In this document: positions 51,581-58,932 of the stretch, piece by piece | Position numbering within the stretch: the first letter of the stretch is position 1 | Layout of the letters: every line of letters begins with the position of its first letter | Origin: Mesorhizobium prunaredense | GTDB taxonomy: Bacteria > Pseudomonadota > Alphaproteobacteria > Rhizobiales > Rhizobiaceae | Direction: 5' to 3' | DNA: 64,000 nt | NCBI RefSeq assembly: GCF_900156895.1 | Contig: NZ_FTPD01000045.1 | Coordinates: 380,997 to 444,996, forward strand | Notes under the pieces: generated by a model | The model's input: the letters and a program-made list of their open reading frames with translations, nothing else | Told to the model about the DNA's origin: nothing | Databases searched by the model: none | Made by a program: the position numbers and the translations under genes

Positions 51581-51850
51581 TCAGATGGGCAGCATAGGGC
51601 AGTTGGCGCCGCGGCGCAGGCCGATATGCGCCACATCGCCGACGCTGAATTGAAAACCTTCCGCCTGCCTGGCGCATCGATCACCACTGGTATCCCCTGC
51701 CGCAATTCGGCGTGCAGGCGCAAGGTGCGGCCGTGAAAGACGGTGCTGCTGACCCGCACCGGCGCGGTGCCGGTTGCTGCTTCGGTCGCCGCCAAAGATG
51801 GACGTCCGGCGATGCGAAAAGCAGCAGTGAGTGCGACCGCGAGGAACGGG
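51581..51850 (-). pseudogene. Relic of an ABC transporter ATPase C-terminus (TOBE domain)
   Basis: On the minus strand two frames joined by a shift near 51655 read TGTAPVRVSSTVFHGRTLRLH...GIPVVIDAPGRR then FQFSVGDVAHIGLRRGANCP-stop at 51581. This is the shape of the TOBE_2 domain at the end of PotA/UgpC-type ATPases. Weak traces of the preceding RPED-type motif (ASPDVHLW) in another frame extend to about 51850. Nothing of the nucleotide-binding domain is present. The rest of 51548-51960 holds no gene. Confidence 0.6.
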
Positions 51851-51960
51851 ATAGACCTTTGGCGGGAATTTGTTGAAAGTGCCGCCGCCGCGGCCAGGCT
51901 TTTGTTGAACCATTGGTCCGCAGCGACGACGCAGAACAAGATAGCAGAGGACCGCAAGCC

Positions 51961-53118
51961 ATGACGAACGCCACCCTCCTGCCCGACGAGGGCCTCTTCA
52001 TCGGCCGCGCCCGGACAAGCGAAGCATCGCATCCGCTGGTGGTCACGGTACGCGGCGGTACGGTCTTCGACATCACCTCGAGCATGGCACCAACCGTGCG
52101 CGACGTCTGCGAGATGCCGGAGCCAGCAGGCTACGTCCACGCCGCCGCGGGCGAACCGATCGGATCGCTCGATGCGATCGCCGCCAACAGTTTCCAGGCC
52201 GCGCGCGATCCGCAAAAACCGTACCTGCTTTCTCCGGTCGACCTGCAGGCGGTCAAGGCGTCGGGCGTCACCTTCGTCGTCAGCCTGCTCGAACGAGTCA
52301 TCGAGGAGCAGGCGCGCGGCTCGGCCGAGAAGGCGGATGCCATTCGCGCCGACATTGCCGGGCTGATCGGCCACGATCTGTCGAAGCTCAAGCCAGGCTC
52401 GCCGGAAGCGATGGAGATCAAGGCCAAGCTCATCCAGCGCGGCGCCTGGTCGCAATATCTGGAAGTGGGCATCGGCCCCGATGCCGAGATCTTCACCAAA
52501 TGCCAGCCGATGGCATCGGTCGGCTTCGGCGCCGATGTCGGCCTGCATCCGGTTTCCACCTGGAACAATCCGGAGCCGGAAATCGCCATGATCGCTGCCA
52601 GCAGCGGCATGATCGTCGGCGCGACGCTCGGCAACGACGTCAATCTGCGCGACGTCGAAGGGCGCTCGGCGCTGTTGCTCGGCAAGGCCAAGGACAACAA
52701 CGCCTCGGCCGCGCTCGGCCCGTTCATCCGGCTGTTCGACGATGTCTTTTCCATCGATGACGTGAAGCAGGCCACCGTGCGGCTGAAGGTCGAGGGCGAG
52801 GACGGCTTTTCGCTGGAAGGCGCCAGCTCGATGGCGGAGATCAGCCGCTCGCCGGAAGAGCTGGTCGCGGCCGCGATGGGGCCGCATCACCAGTACCCGG
52901 ACGGGCTGGCGCTCTATCTCGGCACCATGTTCGTGCCGTCGAAAGACCGTGGCGAGAAGGGCAAGGGGTTTACGCACAAGGTCGGCGACATCGTCACCAT
53001 CTCGTCGGAGAAGTTCGGCGCGCTGGTCAACCGGGTGCGGCTGTCGCCCGACTGCCCGCACTGGACCTACGGCGCCAGCCATCTGATGCGCGACCTCGCC
53101 AAGGCCGACTTCATCTAG
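51961..53118 (+). CDS. FAH-family dehydratase, XylX-like (2-keto-3-deoxypentonate)
   Basis: A 385-residue FAH-superfamily protein, much longer than the 232-residue hydrolase at 45084. Sequence such as YLLSPVDLQAVKASGVTFVVSLLERVIEE, VGFGADVGLHPVSTWNNPEPEIAMI (metal Glu pair) and GNDVNLRDVEGRSALLLGKAKDNNASAALGPF fits the D-2-keto-3-deoxypentonate dehydratases such as Caulobacter XylX, which give 2-oxoglutarate semialdehyde. Start ATG 51961. Joined with the aldehyde dehydrogenase it would complete the Weimberg-type lower steps. Confidence 0.8.
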   Translation: MTNATLLPDEGLFIGRARTSEASHPLVVTVRGGTVFDITSSMAPTVRDVCEMPEPAGYVHAAAGEPIGSLDAIAANSFQAARDPQKPYLLSPVDLQAVKASGVTFVVSLLERVIEEQARGSAEKADAIRADIAGLIGHDLSKLKPGSPEAMEIKAKLIQRGAWSQYLEVGIGPDAEIFTKCQPMASVGFGADVGLHPVSTWNNPEPEIAMIAASSGMIVGATLGNDVNLRDVEGRSALLLGKAKDNNASAALGPFIRLFDDVFSIDDVKQATVRLKVEGEDGFSLEGASSMAEISRSPEELVAAAMGPHHQYPDGLALYLGTMFVPSKDRGEKGKGFTHKVGDIVTISSEKFGALVNRVRLSPDCPHWTYGASHLMRDLAKADFI

Positions 53119-53229
53119 GTTCCAGCCTCGCCTGCGACAGCAGGTGCCTCGTCTTTCGCATTCAACGTTTAAGGATCTGCCTGCCTGGAAAATATCAGCC
53201 AAACTGATGCAATCTGATGGGATTGCTGA

Positions 53230-53249
53230 TGGCGCCGCGCGTTGCGCCA
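53230..53249. promoter_or_regulatory. Dyad upstream of the sugar ABC operon
   Basis: TGGCGC and GCGCCA are separated by eight bases, 150 bases before the binding-protein ATG. The palindrome is of the GC-centred sort used by LacI regulators, and a LacI gene ends this operon. Could alternatively be a hairpin after the FAH gene. Confidence 0.35.
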
Positions 53250-53398
53250 ACATCCATTGACGATGGAGGCTTGCCATTGGCCGAAAAAGGGAATGCTCTG
53301 AGGCATCCGGATCGGCGCTGGCAAGAAATACGATCAGGGTTTTGCCGTGATCGTCGCCGGACGTGGAGGTAGTCATTTTCAAAATGGGAGGAAATCAA

Positions 53399-54331
53399 AT
53401 GCTGACGAGGCTACGATTACTTGTACTTGGCTTGATTGTGGCGCTGGCCATTCCGGCCGCGGCACAAGCCAAGACTTTTTACTGGATTTCGCATGGCGGC
53501 CCGGCCGACCCGGTCTGGACCTATTTCCTCGCCGGCGCCAAGCAATGGGCGACGGACACCGGCAACACCGTCAACACCTCGTTCCACAATAACGACGTGG
53601 CCTCCCAGCAGGAAGCCGTCCGCGCAGCGATATCCGCCAAGGCCGACGCCATCGTCACTACCAGTCCCGATCCGGGCAGCCTTGTCGAGATCGTCAAGGA
53701 GGCTCGCGCGGCAAACATCCCGATCATCAACTTCAACACGCCCGATCCGAAGGCGGACTTCAACGCCTATGTCGGCGGCGACAACGTCACCTTCGGCAAG
53801 AACTGGGCGCAGTATCTGGTCGACAAGGGACTGGTGAAGAAGGGTGATTTCGTCTGGATGCCGGTCGAAATCCCGGGCGCCACCTATGGCGTCCAGGAAG
53901 AAGAAGGCATCAAGAGCGTCTTCGAGCCGCTCGGCATCACCTACGAGATCACCGAAGCCACGCTCGATCAGGCCGAAGTGATCAACCGCATGGTCGACTA
54001 CCTCACCGCCAACAAGGCCAAGGTCAAGGCGATCATCGGCCTCGGCGACCTGGTGACCGGCTCGATCAAGCGGGTGTTCGACCAGGTCGGCGTCAAGCCG
54101 GGCGAAATCCCGGTGGTCGGCTGGGGCAATTCGCTCGACACCACCCAGGAAGTGCTGAACGGCTACGTCAATGCCGGGCAGTGGCAGGATCCGCAGGCGA
54201 CCAGCTATGTGGCGCTTTCGCTCGCCAACATGGCCGCCAGCGGCATTCCGCCCGGCTTCAACGTGATCACCGGCGCGCTCTATGAGAAGGACACCGCGCA
54301 GGTCTACGACGACATCCTGTCCGGCAAATAA
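53399..54331 (+). CDS. Sugar ABC transporter binding protein (ribose type)
   Basis: A 310-residue periplasmic protein with signal peptide (LLVLGLIVALAIPAAAQA) and the type I binding-protein fold (FYWISHGGPADPVWTYFLAGAKQWATDTGNTV, IVTTSPDPGSLVEIVKEARAANIPIINFNT, VVGWGNSLDTTQEVLNGYVNAGQWQDPQA). ATG 53399 follows GGGAGGAAATCAA. It would capture a pentose-like sugar for the permease and ATPase downstream. A hairpin follows its stop. Confidence 0.93.
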   Translation: MLTRLRLLVLGLIVALAIPAAAQAKTFYWISHGGPADPVWTYFLAGAKQWATDTGNTVNTSFHNNDVASQQEAVRAAISAKADAIVTTSPDPGSLVEIVKEARAANIPIINFNTPDPKADFNAYVGGDNVTFGKNWAQYLVDKGLVKKGDFVWMPVEIPGATYGVQEEEGIKSVFEPLGITYEITEATLDQAEVINRMVDYLTANKAKVKAIIGLGDLVTGSIKRVFDQVGVKPGEIPVVGWGNSLDTTQEVLNGYVNAGQWQDPQATSYVALSLANMAASGIPPGFNVITGALYEKDTAQVYDDILSGK

Positions 54332-54333
54332 AA

Positions 54334-54354
54334 CCGCGATCGGGACGGTCGCGG
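54334..54354 (+). terminator. Stem-loop between binding protein and permease genes
   Basis: CCGCGA and TCGCGG pair around a 9-base loop just after the binding-protein stop codon. There is no U tract, so it probably limits 3' decay and gives the binding protein higher expression than the permease, as in other ABC operons. Confidence 0.45.
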
Positions 54355-54449
54355 CACGCTGCTACGATCATCCCCATCATCCCGCTGAGCCTCGAACCGC
54401 CTCATGCGGTTTCGGGCTTGGCCAGTCCCAACCATGTCGCGGGTCCAAC

Positions 54450-55436
54450 GTGGAAAACGGTTCCATCATCCAACGCTCGATCGCCAGGCCGGAATTCGGG
54501 CCCTTCGTGCTGCTCGTCGTCGAGCTCGTCGTGTTCTGGGGGTTCAACCACGACTTCCTGTCGCCGCAGAACATCAGCAACATACTGGCCTTCACGGTTG
54601 AGCTCGGCCTGATCGCGCTGGCGATGACGCTGTTGATGACTTCAGGCGAATTCGACCTCTCGGTCGGATCGCTGTTCGGTTTCTCGCCCGTCTTGATGTG
54701 GACGCTCTTCAACAGCGGCCTCACCTCGCTGGAAGCCGGCTTTATCGTGGCCTTGCTGGTTGCCGCCTTCATCGGCCTGGTCAATGGCTGGTTCGTGACG
54801 CAACTCAAGATACCGTCCTTCCTGGTGACGCTCGGCATGCTGCTGGTCGTGCGCGGCACCGCTCTGTTCGTCACCAGCGGATTTCCGCAACGCACCTGGA
54901 GCGCGGAAGGCAGCTGGCTCGCCGAGGCGCTGGTCGGCGATTTCTTCATCGGACCGTTCCGTATCTACATGTCGCTGTTCTGGTTCATCGCAGCCGCGAT
55001 TGCACTCGGCTACGTGCTGACGCAGAGCCGGACCGGCAACTGGATCCAGGCGGCCGGCGGCAACCCCAATGCGGCAAGGGCGCGCGGCGTCAATGTCAGC
55101 GGCGTCAAGATCGGCCTGTTCATCCTGTCGTCGATCATGGCTTCGCTTGCCGGCGTCATCAGCTCGCTGCGCACTTCGGCGGCCAACCCGAACAGCGGCA
55201 CCGGCTACGAGCTCGAAGTCATCGCCATGGTGGTGATCGGCGGCACGGCGCTGACCGGCGGACGTGGCACCATCATCGGTACCGTGCTCGGCATCCTGAT
55301 CCTGCGCGTGATGCGCAACGGCATCGTGCTGATCGGGGTGCCTGGGCTTGCCTACAACATCTTCATCGGCGCGATCATCCTCGGCATGATGGCGCTCCAC
55401 TCATGGCTGGAACGCCGGCATCAGGCGGGAACTTGA
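54450..55436 (+). CDS. Sugar ABC permease (RbsC type)
   Basis: A 328-residue permease with eight or more helices. VENGSIIQRSIARPEFGPFVLL begins the conserved part; ALAMTLLMTSGEFDLSVGS and GGNPNAARARGVNVSGVKIGLF are typical of RbsC-family transporters. GTG 54450 is the start giving this conserved beginning, though its ribosome site is weak; upstream codons overlap the binding-protein gene. Its stop lies 3 bases before the ATPase gene. Confidence 0.92.
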   Translation: MENGSIIQRSIARPEFGPFVLLVVELVVFWGFNHDFLSPQNISNILAFTVELGLIALAMTLLMTSGEFDLSVGSLFGFSPVLMWTLFNSGLTSLEAGFIVALLVAAFIGLVNGWFVTQLKIPSFLVTLGMLLVVRGTALFVTSGFPQRTWSAEGSWLAEALVGDFFIGPFRIYMSLFWFIAAAIALGYVLTQSRTGNWIQAAGGNPNAARARGVNVSGVKIGLFILSSIMASLAGVISSLRTSAANPNSGTGYELEVIAMVVIGGTALTGGRGTIIGTVLGILILRVMRNGIVLIGVPGLAYNIFIGAIILGMMALHSWLERRHQAGT

Positions 55437-55439
55437 ACC

Positions 55440-56234
55440 ATGACTGAGCCGCTTGTCCGCATGGAAAACATCCGCAAGCACTACGGGCGCGTGCAGGCGC
55501 TGGTGGACGCCAATTTCCATGTCAATGAAAGGGAGATCGTCGGTCTGCTCGGCGACAATGGCGCCGGCAAGTCGACGCTGATCAAGGTCTTGTCGGGTGC
55601 GGTCCCGCTGACCAGCGGCGACATCTTCATCCGCGGCAAGAAGGTGGACTTGCGCAGCACCAGCGACGCCATCGCCCACGGCATCGAGACGATCTACCAG
55701 GACTCCGCACTGGTCACGCAATTGTCGATCGCGCGCAACCTGTTCCTCGGGCGCGAGCCGATCAAGCCGCCGCGTTTCCTCAACCGTATGGACCAGGAGG
55801 CGATGAACGTGGTCGCCCGCGATCTGCTCAAGCAGGTCGGCATCTCGAAGAACATCCCGCCGACCACACCAATCGGCTCGCTCTCCGGCGGCGAGCGGCA
55901 GGCAGTGGCGATCGCGCGCGCCATGCATTTCGACAGCGACCTCATCATCCTCGACGAGCCGACCAACAATCTCGGCGTCGCCGAGACGCAAGGTGTGCTG
56001 AGCTTCGTGCGCAGCGCCCGCGATTCGGGCCATTCCTGCATCTTCATCGCCCACAACATCCATCACGTCTTCCAGGTGGTCGACCGCATCGTCGTCATGC
56101 GCCGCGGCAAGGTGGTTGCCGACGATATCGATCCGAAGAACACCAACGTCGCGGAAGTCGAACGGATCATCACCGGCATGTCCGACAAGGAGATCCACGA
56201 CGCCATCGTGCAGGGGAAGCAACCACAAGGCTGA
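55440..56234 (+). CDS. Sugar ABC ATPase, single-domain RbsA-like
   Basis: A 264-residue ATPase: Walker A GDNGAGKST, signature LSGGERQAVAIARAM, Walker B LIILDEPTNNLGVAE and an H-loop IAHNIHHVF. It has only one nucleotide-binding domain, whereas RbsA/XylG usually has two, so it must form a homodimer. Starts just 3 bases after the permease stop. Ends one base before the frame of the LacI gene. Confidence 0.92.
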   Translation: MTEPLVRMENIRKHYGRVQALVDANFHVNEREIVGLLGDNGAGKSTLIKVLSGAVPLTSGDIFIRGKKVDLRSTSDAIAHGIETIYQDSALVTQLSIARNLFLGREPIKPPRFLNRMDQEAMNVVARDLLKQVGISKNIPPTTPIGSLSGGERQAVAIARAMHFDSDLIILDEPTNNLGVAETQGVLSFVRSARDSGHSCIFIAHNIHHVFQVVDRIVVMRRGKVVADDIDPKNTNVAEVERIITGMSDKEIHDAIVQGKQPQG

Positions 56235-56291
56235 GTGGCCAGTTGGAAGCCGGGTTGGCCGTATCTCTGGTACAGGATCACATCGGCTCCT

Positions 56292-57326
56292 ATGACTGCG
56301 ACTATGAAAGCCACCGTTGCGGACATCGCCAGAAGCTGCGGGCTGTCGACCGCGACGGTCGACCGGGTGCTGAACAACCGGCCAGGCGCCAGTGCGGCCA
56401 ACCGGCAGCGGGTGATGGAGGCGGCCAAGCAGCTCGGCTATTTGCCGGTCGTGGATCAGGTCACACTGCCCTCGCGGCCGGCGCATCTCGAGTTCTTCCT
56501 GCCGATCGGCTCGAATGCCTTCATGACGGATCTGGCAAATCATATCGAGGACTATGCCGCACGCCTGCCGCTTGTCGCCTCCTGCCGGATCCACAAGCTC
56601 GCCGGCATCTCGCCGAACGCGTTGCAGGCGGCCGTCGAAAACCTTTCGCTCAAGGCAGACGGCGTCGGCGTCATCGCCATCGATCACCCGAGAACGCGCA
56701 ACATCCTGCGCGAGATCGTCGAAGCCGGCATCCGCCTGGTCACGCTGGTGTCGGACGTTCCGGGCGCGCCGCGATCGGCCTATGTCGGCATCGACAACCG
56801 TGTCGCCGGGCGCACCGCAGCCCTTTTGATGGGACGTTTCCTGGGCGGTCGCACGGGCCATCTGGCGATGATCGTCGGCTCACGCTCCTATCGCGGCCAT
56901 GAAGAACGCGAAATGGGCTTTCGCTCGGTGCTCAGCGAGGAGTTCCGCAATTTGACCGTGACCAGCGCCGTCGAGATCAACGACGAGCCTGGTATCAGCT
57001 ACACGGCGACGATGAAAGCGCTGCACAACGAGCCGGAACTGCTCGGCATCTATTGCGTCGGCGCCGGACGCTCGGGCGTGGCGAAAGCACTGCTGGAAGC
57101 CAAGCCGCAAAGGAAGCCGGTGTTCATCTGTCACGACCTGACAAGAGCGACACGCGGCTATCTCGTCGACGATCTGCTCGATGTCGTCATCGACCAGAAT
57201 GCACGGCTGATCGCCGAGCAATCGGTCATTCGCCTGCTCGGCTCGATCGCTTCCTCGGCGCCTTATCTGACGCGGAAATTCATCGAACCGCGCCTTATCT
57301 TCAAGGAAAACGTGCCCGTCCAGTGA
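56292..57326 (+). CDS. LacI-family transcriptional regulator
   Basis: A 344-residue repressor: HTH (TVADIARSCGLSTATVDRVLNNRPGASAANRQRVMEAAKQLGY, residues 8-50) and a periplasmic-binding-like effector domain (LEFFLPIGSNAFMTDLA onward). It is the last gene of the sugar importer operon and probably senses the imported sugar. ATG 56292 and ATG 56304 are both possible starts; neither has a strong ribosome site, suggesting coupling to the ATPase gene. Confidence 0.92.
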   Translation: MTATMKATVADIARSCGLSTATVDRVLNNRPGASAANRQRVMEAAKQLGYLPVVDQVTLPSRPAHLEFFLPIGSNAFMTDLANHIEDYAARLPLVASCRIHKLAGISPNALQAAVENLSLKADGVGVIAIDHPRTRNILREIVEAGIRLVTLVSDVPGAPRSAYVGIDNRVAGRTAALLMGRFLGGRTGHLAMIVGSRSYRGHEEREMGFRSVLSEEFRNLTVTSAVEINDEPGISYTATMKALHNEPELLGIYCVGAGRSGVAKALLEAKPQRKPVFICHDLTRATRGYLVDDLLDVVIDQNARLIAEQSVIRLLGSIASSAPYLTRKFIEPRLIFKENVPVQ

Positions 57327-57439
57327 TGCCGCGCAACGGCCACGGTCACTTGCGCCGATGGTTAAAATTCGGTTGATACCGCGAATCTGCACATCTGCTA
57401 TGCATCTTTTGCTATTGCCGAATCATTGGGCAATCGATA

Positions 57440-57565
57440 GTTTCGCAGGTGTCGGCCATCTACTCCTCCCAGATGCGATGCCGACGCTGAGTGCGGCGCA
57501 CCTCCTCCCGTGCCGTATTCGAAATCGAGCCCGCTGCCACCTCCTCCCGGCAGCGGGCTTTTTTT
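57440..57565 (+). ncRNA. Small RNA with three anti-Shine-Dalgarno hairpin loops (cuckoo-type)
   Basis: Three hairpins follow one another. First, GTCGGC-CATCT / AGATG...GCCGAC (57451-57485) with loop ACTCCTCCC. Second, GCAC/GTGC (57498-57513) with loop CTCCTCCC. Third, GCCCGCTGCC/GGCAGCGGGC (57529-57558) with loop ACCTCCTCCC and a seven-T tail, a Rho-independent terminator. CCUCCUCCC loops can pair with ribosome binding sites, as in the alphaproteobacterial cuckoo/CcsR-type RNAs. The 5' end is a guess; processing from the LacI message is possible. Confidence 0.8.
57529..57565 (+). terminator. Rho-independent terminator
   Basis: A perfect 10-bp GC-rich stem, GCCCGCTGCC / GGCAGCGGGC, with a 10-base loop, is followed by TTTTTTT. 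It is the last hairpin of the small RNA and also the end of the LacI operon message. Confidence 0.9.
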
Positions 57566-57833
57566 GTTCTGGGGTGTCGGGCAAGGCGGCGGCAATCGCC
57601 ATCGGCTGGTTCGGGGCAGCGCCGCAGCCCCATCGGAATCCCGCCACACTTGTCACTCTCACCAATTCGCCATCGGGCCTAGCCTGCTCACAACCAGCAG
57701 CGACCGCCGCGCGCAAGAGCGCGGCGACAGACCGGCAACGGAGACGTGAGATGACAGCACATCCCAAGGCAAAAGAGCACTCGCGGCGCGGTTCGCAATG
57801 AACACGCCAACGATCGTTTCGCCGCTTGCGAGA

Positions 57834-58415
57834 CTATCTGGCCCTGAACGAGGTGATCAGGCCTTCCGCCATGCGGACAAACTGCGCGCTGGGGCCTTCG
57901 GCTCCGACGCTTTGAAGGCTGACACGGGCGCCTTCAAGCAGCAGCGACAATGTATCGGCGAGAAGCTCTGCCTGGCCGATGCCGGCATCCCGACACAGGC
58001 CGACGAGACGGTCGCGCTGAGCCTGCTTGAGTTCCTTGATTACCCGACGGGCCGGATGGTCGGTCTCGCTCAACTCGATGGCGGCATTGGCCATGTCGCA
58101 ACCGCGGCCGTCCATCATCAGGCAATCGGCTGCCATCCGGACCCAGGCATGCAGTTGCGCAAGCTTGTCGCCCGGATGCTCCGCCTCGAACTTTTGCCAC
58201 ATCGCGTTGGCGCTGCATGCGGTCGCCCGCAGGCACTCGATGACCAGATCGTCCTTGGACTCGAAATGACGGTAGAGCGTCATCTTGTTGGTACCGGCGG
58301 CCTCAGTGATCGCGTCGACGCCGACGCCCTTGATGCCATGCTTGTGGAACATATCCCGTGCCGTCTCCAGGATGCGATCCCGGGGGCGGATGCGTTCCGC
58401 AGTGCCGTCTTCCAT
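57834..58415 (-). CDS. TetR-family transcriptional repressor of an RND pump
   Basis: A 193-residue regulator with HTH at residues 12-55 (RILETARDMFHKHGIKGVGVDAITEAAGTNKMTLYRHFESKDDLV) and a helical ligand domain including DGRGCDMANAAIEL. AGGAGG upstream decides ATG 58415. It is divergent from the efflux operon, with two matched operators in between, so it should repress both and be released by a drug-like ligand. Confidence 0.93.
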   Translation of the reverse strand: MEDGTAERIRPRDRILETARDMFHKHGIKGVGVDAITEAAGTNKMTLYRHFESKDDLVIECLRATACSANAMWQKFEAEHPGDKLAQLHAWVRMAADCLMMDGRGCDMANAAIELSETDHPARRVIKELKQAQRDRLVGLCRDAGIGQAELLADTLSLLLEGARVSLQSVGAEGPSAQFVRMAEGLITSFRAR

Positions 58416-58463
58416 CAAAACCTCCTTGGTTTCCGGGGTTTCCGAAAAATCCCTCGGTACACC

Positions 58464-58516
58464 TCTTGACTAGGGTGTTACCGGTCTGTAACTTCTAGAT
58501 GTTACTTACTGGTAAC
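58464..58516. promoter_or_regulatory. Promoter with two TetR operators GTTAC-N6-GTAAC
   Basis: GTTACCGGTCTGTAAC at 58477-58492 and GTTACTTACTGGTAAC at 58501-58516 share exact GTTAC/GTAAC arms with six-base spacers, 24 bases apart. A plus-strand promoter TTGACT (58464-58469), 17 bases, TAACTT overlaps the first operator, so repressor binding would block the RND operon. Confidence 0.8.
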
Positions 58517-58674
58517 ACCCCCATTGCCTCGTGTCAATCTCGCAGGCGCCTGTGAACAGCCTCCGCCAAATCGGCCCAGGCATGAAACTGCGCCCCAGGC
58601 GACTTTGGCCGCGAACAGGAAGACCACCCGATCTGCGGCGTACGCCACAGATCGCCAAGCCAGGAGCCGCTACG

Positions 58675-58932
58675 ATGTCGCAGCGCAAAGATTTGACGAT
58701 CGACGAAGTTGTGAAGGATCCGATGATCCGGATGCTGATGCAGGCCGACCGTGTCGACCCGCACGCTTTCGAGACGATGCTGCGCAGCCTTGCGGATGCG
58801 CAAGGCCGCAGCCGCAAGGCGCCGCCTCGTTTCCTGGAAGATCCCGGGCAAAGCCGCAGCCGGCGGATGTCCAGGCTGGCCAAGGCCTTTGGCCAGGCGA
58901 GAGCATCGGGCGAGGCGTGCGTGTCATGGTAA
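58675..58932 (+). CDS. Small basic protein at the head of the RND operon
   Basis: An 85-residue protein: MSQRKDLTIDEVVKDPMIRMLMQADRVDPHAFETMLRSLADAQ is a probable helical region, followed by a basic, Arg/Ser-rich tail. AGGAG is 9 bases before ATG 58675. The stop overlaps the RND permease start (ATGGTAA), so the two are translationally coupled. I do not recognise the family; similar DPLIRxxMxAD-type sequences occur as short hypothetical proteins. It may be a coupling or regulatory peptide. Confidence 0.7.
   Translation: MSQRKDLTIDEVVKDPMIRMLMQADRVDPHAFETMLRSLADAQGRSRKAPPRFLEDPGQSRSRRMSRLAKAFGQARASGEACVSW

Larger units (their letters stand above)
57327..57833. other. Non-coding region holding a small RNA
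   Basis: This 507-base stretch between the LacI and TetR genes contains no ORF with a ribosome site. It carries the small RNA at 57440-57565. The 57566-57833 part shows no further structure that I can support. Confidence 0.6.

Noticed and set aside
55401..56861. 486-codon minus-strand frame over the ATPase and LacI genes
   Set aside because: Opposes three genes with clear motifs; composition typical of a shadow frame.
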